Below are positions 17,709 through 26,855 of a stretch of DNA of 64,000 nucleotides, piece by piece. Both the position numbers and the translations under genes were made by a program. Position 1 is the stretch's first letter. Every line of letters begins with the position of its first letter. The stretch comes from Saprospiraceae bacterium (GTDB lineage: Bacteria; Bacteroidota; Bacteroidia; Chitinophagales; Saprospiraceae): NCBI GenBank assembly GCA_016714785.1, contig JADKCC010000037.1, positions 29,925-93,924 on the forward strand, in the 5' to 3' direction. The notes beneath the pieces are model-generated. The model saw only the letters and a list, made by a program, of their open reading frames with translations. It ran no database searches and was not told the origin of the DNA.

Positions 17709-18728
17709 CTAAAGAGCCAACAGAAACTGCATGGTATCAACACCGTCTGCATAAGTATCAATACTTGGACATTGGGTGTTTCCAAATGCTACAATTTCTA
17801 CATTAGGTATAGGCTGCTGACTGACCACGCATTGTATGTCATTTTGATTATTATTAATCCATTTTGCCAATTCATTAATATCGGTATAATATTCATAATG
17901 GAGACTTCCTATTCGTGAAATGATAGCGGGAGATTCTTTGATAATGATAAGGTCATTTTGCAGAAAGGGCTCTTTATTTAGGAGGTTAAGTGCCACATTA
18001 TAATCGTAGTTGTTTTTGTATTTATTATGATGAATGGTGTCATTATAGGGGATAAAAGCATCAAAAAGCTTTGTAATATCATAACCTTTTGGCACAAAAA
18101 TTTTACTTACGTTGCGACATCCGAGACCAAAGTAGCTAAATACATCTGCAGCTAGTTTGTACAAATCTTCCATACTTTCATGGTCATGGATTACCGCTAT
18201 ACTATTTCTGTTCTGTCGGATGATGTGTGGTATATCCTTGAAATAATACGCAAAGTGTTTGGCCGTACTATTGCTTCCAGTGGCGATGGCAGCATCATAA
18301 TCCTTGAGCTTTTCTACAAAAACAAAATATTGCATAGCATCAGGATGAATTGCAATAATTTGATCAATCATATACTGTATTAAAACACTATCTTTATCAG
18401 ATAATTTAATGATTGACCTATGTCCAGTAAGGTAGCAGCACAGCACATCATGAAATCCAACCAATGGAATATTGCCTGCAAGGATAAGTCCTATATTTTT
18501 CTGTTGTATTTGGTCATCTAAATGGTATTTTGTCACCATGATTTGCAATGATTCCTCAGTTAAAAACGCATCGCGTACCGCTTGGAGTGCTAACTTTATG
18601 TTGCTCACCGTAAACCAAGGATTAGCTATTTGCGCCTTTTCGATTACTTCAATTATTGCTTGTCCATTCAGATCATTAAGCATTTTGCCTAGTTTGATCA
18701 AGCTATCTACTCTTTGTTTAAGGTTCAT
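17709..18728 (-). CDS. Acyl-CoA reductase (LuxC family)
   Basis: The 339-residue protein matches the LuxC-type acyl-CoA reductase family, which reduces acyl-CoA to an aldehyde with NADPH. Visible features are GLILAGNIPLVGFHDVLCCY (residues 79-98), IKLSDKDS, a cofactor-binding-like segment AAIATGSNSTAKHFAYYF, and the putative catalytic Cys204 in YFGLGCRNVSKIFVP. Bacteroidota commonly carry this gene without the other lux genes, and none are present here, so bioluminescence is not implied; a role in lipid or aldehyde metabolism is inferred. It is convergent with the T9SS gene upstream and has a -7-like box 20 bp before its ATG. Confidence 0.85.
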   Translation of the reverse strand: MNLKQRVDSLIKLGKMLNDLNGQAIIEVIEKAQIANPWFTVSNIKLALQAVRDAFLTEESLQIMVTKYHLDDQIQQKNIGLILAGNIPLVGFHDVLCCYLTGHRSIIKLSDKDSVLIQYMIDQIIAIHPDAMQYFVFVEKLKDYDAAIATGSNSTAKHFAYYFKDIPHIIRQNRNSIAVIHDHESMEDLYKLAADVFSYFGLGCRNVSKIFVPKGYDITKLFDAFIPYNDTIHHNKYKNNYDYNVALNLLNKEPFLQNDLIIIKESPAIISRIGSLHYEYYTDINELAKWINNNQNDIQCVVSQQPIPNVEIVAFGNTQCPSIDTYADGVDTMQFLLAL

Positions 18729-18747
18729 ATCTTTATTAAATTCTGCA

Positions 18748-18755
18748 CAAAGATA
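18748..18755 (-). promoter_or_regulatory. Putative -7 box TATCTTTG for the acyl-CoA reductase gene
   Basis: On the minus strand TATCTTTG fits TAnnTTTG and lies 20 bp before the ATG at 18728. No -33 motif was identified. Confidence 0.45.
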
Positions 18756-19029
18756 AAGAATTAAGGATAAGATTTATGTAAATAGATTCAAATGAAAGTA
18801 TCCATAAGGTACAGGCATATTGTCAAATAGTTTCATTCAACATTCAAACAAGCTATCTTTAAGTAAGTATTTAATTTTATGCCTGGACGAATATCTTATA
18901 TTTTCAAAAAGGTAACCAAAACAGTGCTGATCTGACATGTATATAAATTATTCTTATCGCTACATAAGTAAAAATTAAAAATGTGACTAATATCATGTTT
19001 TTTTATTTATACATTCTTCCATATTCTTA

Positions 19030-19037
19030 TACTTTTG
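19030..19037 (+). promoter_or_regulatory. Putative -7 box TACTTTTG for the di-haem peroxidase gene
   Basis: TACTTTTG lies 38 bp before the ATG at 19076 in the 350-bp divergent gap with the acyl-CoA reductase gene. Nothing else notable was seen in that gap (18729-19075). Confidence 0.45.
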
Positions 19038-19075
19038 TCCTTGTTTACAAAATTTGAACATTTAAAGATATTTCC

Positions 19076-20422
19076 ATGAATAAGTTTACTTTACTTTTAC
19101 TCATAATTTTAGTGGCATTCGGTTGTAGTAAAGAACCTAATGTTATTACTGAATCTGATCTTGATGCATCTTTATTGAATGTACTAAAAAGCAAGAGTCA
19201 TACCGGTGACATAGATTTTTATACGATGCCATCAAGTAGTGATTATGACAATATTCCTAATCAAGACCCTAAAAATCCCATCACATATCCGAAAGTAGCA
19301 TTGGGAAATATATTGTTTTTTGAAACAGGCATAGCAATGGCAGCCAAAAAAGAAGAATCCATGGGCACCTATTCTTGTAGTTCGTGTCATTTACCTGAGC
19401 TAGGATTTACTGCGGGAAGATTTCAAGGTATAGCGGATGGTGCTGTAGGTTTTGGTTATCATGGCGAAGCTAGAACAATCAATCCTAATTATGATGGATC
19501 GGAAGTAGATGCGCAAGGTGCAAGGCCACTTCCGGTTATTAATCTTGCTTATGTACGTAATCCATTATGGAATGGTTCTTTTGGTTCTTATGGTATGAAT
19601 GTAGGTACAGAAAGTGTATGGGGCATTGAAGATCCTTTGACATCTATCAATAAAGAAAACCGAGAAGGATTGGAAGCGGTCGTTACGCCCGCATTGATCA
19701 CACATCGTCAAGATATCAATAAAAAATTGATGGATAGTTTGGGTTATACTGCTCTGTTTGACAATGCTTTTCACGATGTACCGGTCAGTCAGAGATATAC
19801 TTTACAGACGGCGTCACATGCCATTTCAGCATATTTTAGAACTGTTTTGACCAATCAAGCTCCTTTCCAAAAATGGCTTCGTGGTGAGAAAAATGCCATG
19901 ACAGAAAAACAGAAAAAAGGTGCAAATTTATTTTTCGGCAAAGCAAACTGTGTGAATTGCCATAATAGTCCATCATTAAATGGTCAGCGATTTGCCGCAG
20001 TAGGTGTCAAGGATTTGGACCAAAACGGATACCTTGCTTATAAAACAGATGATGGAAGAAGTAAAGGTAGAGCAGGTTTTACACAAAAAGATAGTGATTT
20101 ATATAAGTTTAAAGTGCCAGAATTATACAATTTGAAAGATGTAGGATTTTATTTTCATGGTGCGTCCAAAAGAAGTCTTAGAGAAGTGGTACAATACTTT
20201 AATTTGGCCATTCCTGAAAATCCAAGAGTAGAAGCAGGTAGAATAGATGGTCAGTTCCGTCCATTACTACTAACAGATACTGAAGTAGATGAACTTACAG
20301 AGTTCTTGGCTAATGGACTTTTTGATCCCAACTTGCTACGTTATAAGCCAAATTCAATATATTCTGGTAATTGTTTTCCAAATAATGATGCCCAATCACA
20401 AATAGATTTGGGTTGTAAATAG
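19076..20422 (+). CDS. Di-haem cytochrome c peroxidase/MauG-like lipoprotein
   Basis: This 448-residue protein starts with a lipobox signal (LVAFGC, Cys17), so it is probably anchored in the outer or inner membrane facing the periplasm. Two c-type haem-binding motifs are present, CSSCH (residues 101-105) and CVNCH (292-296), with the usual layout of bacterial CcpA/MauG peroxidases: N-terminal haem domain, RTINPNYDGS region, then GANLFFGKANCVNCH and FKVPELYNLKDVGFYFHGA. These enzymes reduce peroxide or oxidise protein or small-molecule substrates. The electron donor is unknown and no mau-like genes are adjacent. A strong hairpin follows at 20692. Confidence 0.88.
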   Translation: MNKFTLLLLIILVAFGCSKEPNVITESDLDASLLNVLKSKSHTGDIDFYTMPSSSDYDNIPNQDPKNPITYPKVALGNILFFETGIAMAAKKEESMGTYSCSSCHLPELGFTAGRFQGIADGAVGFGYHGEARTINPNYDGSEVDAQGARPLPVINLAYVRNPLWNGSFGSYGMNVGTESVWGIEDPLTSINKENREGLEAVVTPALITHRQDINKKLMDSLGYTALFDNAFHDVPVSQRYTLQTASHAISAYFRTVLTNQAPFQKWLRGEKNAMTEKQKKGANLFFGKANCVNCHNSPSLNGQRFAAVGVKDLDQNGYLAYKTDDGRSKGRAGFTQKDSDLYKFKVPELYNLKDVGFYFHGASKRSLREVVQYFNLAIPENPRVEAGRIDGQFRPLLLTDTEVDELTEFLANGLFDPNLLRYKPNSIYSGNCFPNNDAQSQIDLGCK

Positions 20423-20749
20423 ATTGAAATATTGCTACCGCTTTATGTGGTTAGTGAAAATATTTCATGCCAGCAGGTATAGAATACGCTAAGTTACCCA
20501 TAATTGGTTTTATTAAAAATAAATTGGGTTGCGGAATTATAGTAAAAAGAACTTGAATTGCGAAAATCATAGATTTTGCAATCCAAATTACTTTAGGATT
20601 CATAGATTTTAATACAGGGTTTCCAACATGTAGCGAACTTTATAAATGATATAATTTTGAAGCCCAATATACTTTAGGTATAAGTGAATTTAGGCTGTTT
20701 AAAAAATGTAGATTTTAGCAATAGAATGAATTTTTTAGACAGCTTTTTT
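20423..20749. other. Intergenic region between peroxidase and serine dehydratase genes
   Basis: This 327-bp convergent gap has no credible gene. It contains weakly similar AT-rich segments (a CTTTAGG motif recurring near 20591 and 20672) and ends in a strong terminator hairpin. Confidence 0.6.
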
Positions 20750-20751
20750 TT
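20692..20751 (+). terminator. Intrinsic terminator after the peroxidase gene
   Basis: A long imperfect stem GGCTGTTTAAAAAATG / GAATTTTTTAGACAGC with a loop of about 19 nt is followed by eight T residues. The T run overlaps the stop codon of the converging serine dehydratase gene. It should stop transcription from the plus strand, and possibly from both. Confidence 0.75.
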
Positions 20752-22168
20752 AACAATCTATTATATTCACTGCTGTAGCCAAACCACCTTCTGATGTTTC
20801 TTTATATTTTCTGTTCATATCTTTGGCAGTCTCCCACATGGTAGCTATGACATTATCTAGTGGTACTTTTATGTCTTCAGGATTTCTATCTAATGCGATT
20901 GCGGCAGCATTGATGGCCTTGATAGCACCCATTGAGTTACGCTCAATACATGGTATTTGCACCAAGCCACCTATAGGGTCACATGTCATACCTAGATGAT
21001 GCTCCATAGCCACTTCAGCCGCAATAGTACATTGTTCAGGACTTCCACCCATCAATTCTGTCAAACCTGCCGCTGCCATGGCTGACGAAACGCCTATTTC
21101 CGCTTGACATCCACCCATAGCAGCAGAGATGGTAGAACCTTTTTTGAATATAGAACCGATCTCACCTGCTGTCAGTAAAAATCGGACGATTTCATCATTA
21201 CCAGCACTTTTATTGACAAAACACAAGTAATACATCAACACGGCAGGAATCACACCGGCACTACCATTAGTAGGAGCTGTGACCACGCGTCCAAAAGCGG
21301 CATTAACCTCATTGACGGCGATGCCAAAACTTCCTACCCACTTCATAACGTCTTGGAAATTTGGATTGGACGATCTGATCGACTCCATCCATTCAGTTGC
21401 GTTTTGATAGCTATTTTTATGCTCCATAAGTTTGTTGGTGACATCAGATGCACGACGTTTGACTTTGAGCGCGCCAGGTAGGTATCCCTGAGTATGGCAT
21501 CCTGTGTAAATACTATCGAGCATAACATGCCAAATATCGAGTAGGCCTCCTTGTATTTCAGTGCTAGTTCTATCTATTAATTCGTTTTCGAGTACTATTT
21601 CTGAAATGCTTTTGCGATGTTTTTTACAATAAACCATTAGTTCTATACAGTTTTGAATAGGGTAGGGATGATCGGGAGCATTTTCGAAAGTGGACATTTC
21701 TTCTCCTTCCCAGATGATAAATCCACCACCAATCGAGTAATATGTTTCAGAGAATACCGTTCCATCTTCTTTTTCTGCCAAGAAGATCATACCATTGGCA
21801 TGGAATGGTAAAAATTCATGCTCGAATCGGATCGCAAGAGCAGGATTAAAGTCAATAGTATGCCCTTGGATGACTATTTTTTTTTGCTCTTGAATCCCAG
21901 AAATGATATTGGGTATAGACATCGTATCGACCGTCACTGGATCATATCCAGCCAATCCCATCATGACTGCAAGATCAGTGGCATGACCTTTGCCTGTCAA
22001 TGACAACGACCCATAGAGCGAAACAGAAATCTGTGTATTGTTTGCGATAAACTCTGCTTTGGTGCAACTCTCTATGAATCTAAGTGCTGCTTTCCAAGGT
22101 CCTAAAGTATGTGACGACGATGGACCTACACCGATTTTAAATACATCAAAAACACTGATAAACTCCAT
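20750..22168 (-). CDS. sdaA: L-serine ammonia-lyase (iron-sulphur L-serine dehydratase)
   Basis: The 472-residue single-chain enzyme converts L-serine to pyruvate and ammonia using a [4Fe-4S] cluster. The beta-type domain is at the N terminus (SVFDVFKIGVGPSSSHTLGP, residues 4-23) and the alpha-type catalytic domain at the C terminus, with the cluster cysteines visible in GGCQAEIGVSSAMAAAG and in CDPIGGLVQIPCIERN. Length and order match the common single-polypeptide form. It lies 36 bp downstream of the heptose nucleotidyltransferase gene on the same strand and may be read from that operon, although there is no metabolic link. Confidence 0.93.
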   Translation of the reverse strand: MEFISVFDVFKIGVGPSSSHTLGPWKAALRFIESCTKAEFIANNTQISVSLYGSLSLTGKGHATDLAVMMGLAGYDPVTVDTMSIPNIISGIQEQKKIVIQGHTIDFNPALAIRFEHEFLPFHANGMIFLAEKEDGTVFSETYYSIGGGFIIWEGEEMSTFENAPDHPYPIQNCIELMVYCKKHRKSISEIVLENELIDRTSTEIQGGLLDIWHVMLDSIYTGCHTQGYLPGALKVKRRASDVTNKLMEHKNSYQNATEWMESIRSSNPNFQDVMKWVGSFGIAVNEVNAAFGRVVTAPTNGSAGVIPAVLMYYLCFVNKSAGNDEIVRFLLTAGEIGSIFKKGSTISAAMGGCQAEIGVSSAMAAAGLTELMGGSPEQCTIAAEVAMEHHLGMTCDPIGGLVQIPCIERNSMGAIKAINAAAIALDRNPEDIKVPLDNVIATMWETAKDMNRKYKETSEGGLATAVNIIDC

Positions 22169-22204
22169 GGCTATGATTGAGGGATTTCGTTAGGATAATG
22201 TGGT

Positions 22205-22900
22205 TTAAAATATGTCTTGTAGATCATAAGAAGCTCGCTTGAAATCTTCGGGAATACCTATGTCGATGAAATAATCATCAGAGATATATCCATTGAGAAG
22301 CCCATCAATCACGAAGGGTTCCAATACATCTTTTTCAAACGAAAATACTTCAGGCAATGCTAATTGTTGCAATCTTGTCTTATCAATGATGTAGCTCCCA
22401 CCATTGATGAGACCGTTGGCAATAAAAGTTTTTTCTTTAAATGAAATGATTGTATGACTTTCGTCCAAAACTACACTTCCATATCGGTCGAAGTTTAGCA
22501 TAGGTTTGAGCGCCAAAGTGATGAATGCCTGTTGCTCAAGATGTTGTGAATACATGGCTTTAAGGTTTACTTTAAACAATGTGTCACCATTGACTACTAC
22601 GAAATGATCTCCTTCTACTTTTTGAGAAGCTAGATGAATCGCACCACCAGTACCTAGCGGGCTGGATTCTACGCAATAATCATAATCCAAATGTGGCCAA
22701 TTATTAGCTAAATGTTGGAGTACTATTTCATGTAGATAACCAAGCGAAAAGATGATTTTGGACACCTGCTGATCCAATAAATCTTTTATCACAAAATCTA
22801 TAAATGGTCGTCCGGCTACTGGCGCCATACATTTTGGTAAGTCTGGAACAGCTGACTTCAATCTTGTGCCTAAGCCACCAGCTAAAATTACTGCTTCCAT
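22205..22900 (-). CDS. hddC: D-glycero-D-manno-heptose 1-phosphate nucleotidyltransferase (HddC-like)
   Basis: The 231-residue protein has the sugar-nucleotidyltransferase signature AVILAGGLGTRLKS ... PKCMAPVAGRPFIDF (residues 3-36) and the metal-site Asp in VNGDTLF. The size and the neighbouring gmhA and hddA genes point to HddC, which makes GDP-D-glycero-alpha-D-manno-heptose for surface glycans. Hexose-1-phosphate specificity cannot be excluded by sequence alone. Only 2 bp separate it from gmhA upstream. Confidence 0.85.
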   Translation of the reverse strand: MEAVILAGGLGTRLKSAVPDLPKCMAPVAGRPFIDFVIKDLLDQQVSKIIFSLGYLHEIVLQHLANNWPHLDYDYCVESSPLGTGGAIHLASQKVEGDHFVVVNGDTLFKVNLKAMYSQHLEQQAFITLALKPMLNFDRYGSVVLDESHTIISFKEKTFIANGLINGGSYIIDKTRLQQLALPEVFSFEKDVLEPFVIDGLLNGYISDDYFIDIGIPEDFKRASYDLQDIF

Positions 22901-22902
22901 GA

Positions 22903-23481
22903 TCAGGATATGTTAAAATACTGTTCTTCTACCAACTGGCAGATAATATGGCCTATCATGATATGAGACTCTTGAATCCTTGGAGTATCCGTTGAAGGTA
23001 CATTGATCAGAATATCAGAATAATCTTTCATTTTCCCTCCCGAAGCGCCTGTAAAAGAAATGGTAATCATTTTTTTGGAATGTGCCGTCTCCAGCGCATT
23101 CAGGATGTTTTGACTATTGCCACTTGTGGATAAACCAATTAAAACATCTCCAGGATTACCAATGCCATCTACCATTCTAGAATAGACCACATCAAAACTA
23201 TAATCATTGGCTACTGCGGTAAGGTAGGAGGTATTTACATGCAATGCTTCAGCTGGCAAGGCTTTGCGATCTATATAAAACCTACCACTAAATTCAGCAG
23301 CTAAATGTTGGGCATCAGCGGCACTTCCTCCATTACCACAAAATAGGATTTTATTGCCTGACTTGAGTGAATGAAGAATTAAGTCGCATGCTTTTTCAAT
23401 TGATTCGATTAGTGGCCCGTCTTCAAGTATTTGTTCCTTAACATGAATGGATGATTGTATAATATTTCGGATAGCTGACAT
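22903..23481 (-). CDS. gmhA: Sedoheptulose 7-phosphate isomerase (GmhA)
   Basis: The 192-residue SIS-domain protein converts sedoheptulose 7-phosphate to D-glycero-D-manno-heptose 7-phosphate, the first step of bacterial heptose synthesis. Characteristic segments are ILFCGNGGSAADAQHLAAEF (residues 45-64), VLIGLSTSGNSQNILNAL and IQESHIMIGHIICQLVE. Length is typical of GmhA. It is followed with a 2-bp gap by the nucleotidyltransferase gene and preceded by the heptose kinase gene. The 71-bp gap upstream contains a promoter-like box. Confidence 0.92.
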   Translation of the reverse strand: MSAIRNIIQSSIHVKEQILEDGPLIESIEKACDLILHSLKSGNKILFCGNGGSAADAQHLAAEFSGRFYIDRKALPAEALHVNTSYLTAVANDYSFDVVYSRMVDGIGNPGDVLIGLSTSGNSQNILNALETAHSKKMITISFTGASGGKMKDYSDILINVPSTDTPRIQESHIMIGHIICQLVEEQYFNIS

Positions 23482-23508
23482 GTTGGCTTAATATTTTGAT
23501 TTATACAT

Positions 23509-23532
23509 CAAAGGTAAGATATATAAAACAAA
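23509..23532 (-). promoter_or_regulatory. Putative promoter for gmhA-hddC
   Basis: On the minus strand TACCTTTG (23509-23516) matches TAnnTTTG and lies 28 bp before the gmhA ATG. A TTTG is found 12 bases upstream of it (23529-23532), shorter than the canonical spacing of about 19. Confidence 0.45.
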
Positions 23533-23552
23533 CTAATATAATTGATTTAAGT

Positions 23553-24593
23553 TTATTTATTTCTTATCCCTGTCCAATGAGTCAGTCCTCTTTCCGTAAA
23601 TAAAAATGGGATGGTTTTACCTTCAAACTCTGATAAAGATCTTATTACATCATATCGGGTAGTGCCTGGGCAATAGAATACCATAAATCCACCTCCACCA
23701 GCGCCACTAATTTTTCCTCCAGTAGCTCCTGCGGTTTTTGCTTTATTATATATTTTATCCAACCGATCATTACTTATATTGGATGCCATATTTTTTTTAT
23801 GCTGGTGACCAAAATCAAATATTTCTCCTATTTTTTGCAACTCACCTTTCAGGAGTGCTTCTTTCATCATGATGGATTGCTCTTTGATGCGATGCATGGC
23901 ATCTATAGAAGTTTTGTTTTGTGACCGTACATTTTCCGCTTGTTCGTGGATGATTCTGGCAGATTCACGACTCTTGGCTGTGTAAAACAACACGATGTTT
24001 TTCTCTAGTTCGAAGATGTAATCTGATTTTACTCTTAAAGGATTGACGATGGTTTTATCATCTTTATAAAACTCCATATAATTGAATCCACCAAATGTAG
24101 CAGCATATTGATCTTGTTTGCCACCTTCCAGATTTAGGTCTATGCGTTCTATTTCGAAAGCATAGTGTGCTATGTCATATTCACCCAAAGGGAGTTTTAA
24201 CATCTCAACAAATGCTCCAATTAATGCAACAACTAAAGTAGAAGAAGAACCCAAACCTGAGCCTGGAGGCGCCTGTACATAACTAGTGATTTTAAGTCCT
24301 TGATGCTCAAATGGAAAATCTTTCATAATCCTTCTGTACACTCCTTTGAGCAAATTTAATGGTCCTTTGCTAGGTATCGGTTCATCCAATCCATATATTT
24401 CCTTGGTTTCAAAGTCTTTTGCTTCGAAGATTATGGTACCATCGTTTGTTTTTTCTAAATCTACATAAGCAAATAACGATATAGTAGCATTCAGAATAGC
24501 CCCGCCATACAAATCACTGTAAGGACTTACATCCGTTCCACCACCTGCCAAACCAAGCCTTAGCGGTGCTCTGCTTCGATAAATTTTGCCCAT
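23553..24593 (-). CDS. hddA: D-glycero-D-manno-heptose 7-phosphate kinase (HddA-like, GHMP kinase)
   Basis: The 346-residue GHMP kinase begins RSRAPLRLGLAGGGTDVSPY (residues 6-25), the signature of HddA-type kinases, with the ATP-binding motif APPGSGLGSSSTLVVAL (about 108-124) and the C-terminal GATGGKISGAGGGGFMVFY. It should phosphorylate heptose 7-phosphate at C1, giving the bisphosphate used in the GDP-heptose branch. The C7 phosphatase (GmhB type) needed next is not encoded in this window. The gene starts 3 bp after the glycosyltransferase gene ends. Confidence 0.9.
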   Translation of the reverse strand: MGKIYRSRAPLRLGLAGGGTDVSPYSDLYGGAILNATISLFAYVDLEKTNDGTIIFEAKDFETKEIYGLDEPIPSKGPLNLLKGVYRRIMKDFPFEHQGLKITSYVQAPPGSGLGSSSTLVVALIGAFVEMLKLPLGEYDIAHYAFEIERIDLNLEGGKQDQYAATFGGFNYMEFYKDDKTIVNPLRVKSDYIFELEKNIVLFYTAKSRESARIIHEQAENVRSQNKTSIDAMHRIKEQSIMMKEALLKGELQKIGEIFDFGHQHKKNMASNISNDRLDKIYNKAKTAGATGGKISGAGGGGFMVFYCPGTTRYDVIRSLSEFEGKTIPFLFTERGLTHWTGIRNK

Positions 24594-24596
24594 TAC

Positions 24597-25745
24597 TTAA
24601 ATGTGTTTTACGATTTCTCTAAATTGATCAGTTAGTTTTTCCCAACTCAATTTCTTTTTTTCTTCCTTTATGGCAGTTTGGAAAGTAGCGATATCAAATG
24701 AAATCATTGCTTCGAGTGCTTCGGCAATGGATGCTGAATCTGGTTCACAAACAAGGCCTAAAGAAGGCGGTACCAAATCAGGTAGTGCCCCAACATTGGT
24801 AACAATCATAGGCACTTCGAAGTGATAGGCCAACGGTGTGACGCCACTTTGCGTTGCATTTCTGTAGGGTTGCACTACACTATTGGCAGCACTAAAATAA
24901 GTACCTACTTGTTCATCATTGATAAAATGGGTATGTGCTAGTATTTGAGATTTGATGTTTGAATGTTTGATTTGATCCTTGATTTCATCTTCACCAGCAT
25001 AATATTCGCCAGCTATGAGTAGATATACGTTTTTTATGTGTAAGATTTCAAATGCTTTAATTAAAAGGTCTAAACCTTTGTATTTTCTGATAAACCCAAA
25101 AAATAGAAAAATGTAAGCATCTTCTGGCAGACCTAACTTCTTCCGTGCTTCCTTTTGGTCTAACTTCGGTCCGAAATTATCATATAATGGATGAGAGACC
25201 AATACAATTTGTTTTTTTGTAAACTCCATTAAATCTTTCAATACATACTGACTCATAGTGACAAATCCATCCATGGCCTGGGTAAAATAATTGGTAAACA
25301 TACGATCACCTGGCCTTTTCTCATGTGGGAGTGCATTATCGATGAGACCAATTAGTTTAGTAAAATTATTTTTCTTGATGATCCTACTGATTGTACCCAA
25401 ACATGGTCCCATAAATGGTAGCCAATACCTAACTATTACGATGTTTGCTTGTTCAGCTTTGATTTTGTTTCCAGATTGATACCAATTGAGTGGATTGACA
25501 GAATTAATGCATTGGATGATTTTAAGATCTTTTGGTGGATCACTTTCCGAATATTGAGTTTTACCTGGGAAAAGAAAGCTTGGGTACTGCAAGGAAAAGG
25601 TGTAAATTATCACTTCATGTCCTTCCTTAATAAACTGCCTTGCCAACCTTTCATTGAATGTTGCTAAACCACCTCTAAGTGGAAATGCTGGACCGATGAT
25701 GATGATCTTACTCAATTGTTGGGTAATGTTTAATTTAAAATACAA
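24597..25745 (-). CDS. GT4-type glycosyltransferase
   Basis: This is a cytosolic or membrane-associated glycosyltransferase of up to 382 residues. The N-terminal Rossmann domain begins IIIIGPAFPLRGGLATFNER, and the C-terminal domain has the donor-binding segments YIFLFFGFIRKYKGLDLLIK and PYRNATQSGVTPLAYHFEVP, as in GT4 enzymes. No ATG is available at the N terminus: candidates are TTG at 25745 or TTG at 25715, and the latter places the Rossmann strand at residue 4 as in relatives. As the first gene of the heptose cluster it may transfer the heptose or build the same surface glycan. Confidence 0.8.
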   Translation of the reverse strand: MYFKLNITQQLSKIIIIGPAFPLRGGLATFNERLARQFIKEGHEVIIYTFSLQYPSFLFPGKTQYSESDPPKDLKIIQCINSVNPLNWYQSGNKIKAEQANIVIVRYWLPFMGPCLGTISRIIKKNNFTKLIGLIDNALPHEKRPGDRMFTNYFTQAMDGFVTMSQYVLKDLMEFTKKQIVLVSHPLYDNFGPKLDQKEARKKLGLPEDAYIFLFFGFIRKYKGLDLLIKAFEILHIKNVYLLIAGEYYAGEDEIKDQIKHSNIKSQILAHTHFINDEQVGTYFSAANSVVQPYRNATQSGVTPLAYHFEVPMIVTNVGALPDLVPPSLGLVCEPDSASIAEALEAMISFDIATFQTAIKEEKKKLSWEKLTDQFREIVKHI

Positions 25746-25747
25746 TA

Positions 25748-25755
25748 CAAAAGTA
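25748..25755 (-). promoter_or_regulatory. Putative -7 box TACTTTTG for the glycosyltransferase/heptose operon
   Basis: On the minus strand TACTTTTG ends 2 bp before the upstream TTG candidate at 25745. If this is the promoter, the transcript starts near 25743, which supports the downstream start at 25715. Confidence 0.45.
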
Positions 25756-26495
25756 AGCCTTTATATCATTATTTTATTAATATGAAGAGAAATTTTAGTT
25801 TTGATTATGATTTGGATATGAAATGTTTGAGCTCCAACCGTTGTGCCAAAAATAAAAAATGCCACAATGACTTAAACTCTTTAAGGTGTGCAAAGATGCG
25901 ATTATGAAATATTTGAAACGGATGATTCTTTGTGTTTTTGTGTCTAAATTTTTCTTTTCGGTGTTGACTTTTGCTTTTAATCTTGAAATATCCTTGTACT
26001 TCGGAATGATGTTTTTTGATGTAAAAATGAGGGAGGTTAAGGGATTTCGGCCTTAGCGAACTCCCTTCCTACTCTAATAGGATGACAGTTCGAAAAAACG
26101 TAAGCGCCTAAGCAACCACTTTTTTAGCCAAATTTTTGATAATGCTAATTTGACACGGTAGTACTTATCAACTTTCCATTATGCAACTCATTTATGAATT
26201 TGGTGTTAAAAATTCGCTTAGGTAATTTGTGATCATAAATTAATATCCACCCACGATTGTGGATGGATATTGCAATTTAAGATCTGCTGAAATTTGCAAA
26301 AAAAATGAAAATAGATTCAATTAATTGTCATCAGATGTATTGCAAAATCGAAAATATTTTCAAAAATCTTACATCTTTTTTAAAGCTACCTACACTTAAC
26401 GTATTGAAATAGACTTTCAAATCATTCGATTGAAACTTCCTATTTTATGCATAGCCAACTTTTTCAACAAACCGTAACTCGCTTTTGAACTTAGC
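25756..26495. other. Intergenic region with a degenerate palindromic repeat
   Basis: No gene is supported in this stretch of about 740 bp. Around 26048-26073 it contains an imperfect inverted repeat (GGGATTTCGG ... CGAACTCCC) related to the perfect palindrome at 17515-17553. The remainder is AT-rich sequence with no visible structure. Confidence 0.6.
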
Positions 26496-26855
26496 TCAGG
26501 AATTAGCGCTAGGAGCCTGACGTCTGAAAGGTCGCTTTCGATCCACTTTCCTTATGCCACCTGCACGACTGTACTCATCACTATTCTTTGTGAATCGTGC
26601 AGATACACCTTCGAGCATGCGCTCTGTCCAATCTCTAACCTTCCTTTCCACATCTCTGATCATCAGAATTTGGGCATCAAGGCCGGCTAGGGTTTCGTTG
26701 TAATCATTGACATGCTTGCTCAGTGCTTCGATTTCTGTTTCATAAGCCTTGAGGGTAAGACCATTGCCGAGATCCAAATCGGTACTAATACTACGCAGTC
26801 CTGCAGCTCTTTTTTGAGCATTTTCGACTACTGCTGAAAAAATTTTCCGTCTCAT
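26496..26855 (-). CDS. Small helical protein of unknown function
   Basis: The 119-residue protein starts MRRKIFSAVVENAQKRAAGL, then has a long helix-forming region (about residues 38-95, LKAYETEIEALSKHVNDYNE onward, likely coiled coil) and a basic tail (RKVDRKRPFRR). There is no signal peptide or membrane segment. I recall similar small proteins in Bacteroidota and cyanobacteria but know no function. Its base composition looks more GC-rich than the surrounding DNA, and it sits at the edge of the repeat arrays, which together hint at horizontal acquisition. It is transcribed away from the arrays. Confidence 0.6.
   Translation of the reverse strand: MRRKIFSAVVENAQKRAAGLRSISTDLDLGNGLTLKAYETEIEALSKHVNDYNETLAGLDAQILMIRDVERKVRDWTERMLEGVSARFTKNSDEYSRAGGIRKVDRKRPFRRQAPSANS

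Noticed and set aside
17709..18728. Evidence for a bioluminescence (lux) operon
   Set aside because: Only the LuxC-type reductase is present, no luxA/B/D/E; such stand-alone genes are usual in Bacteroidota.
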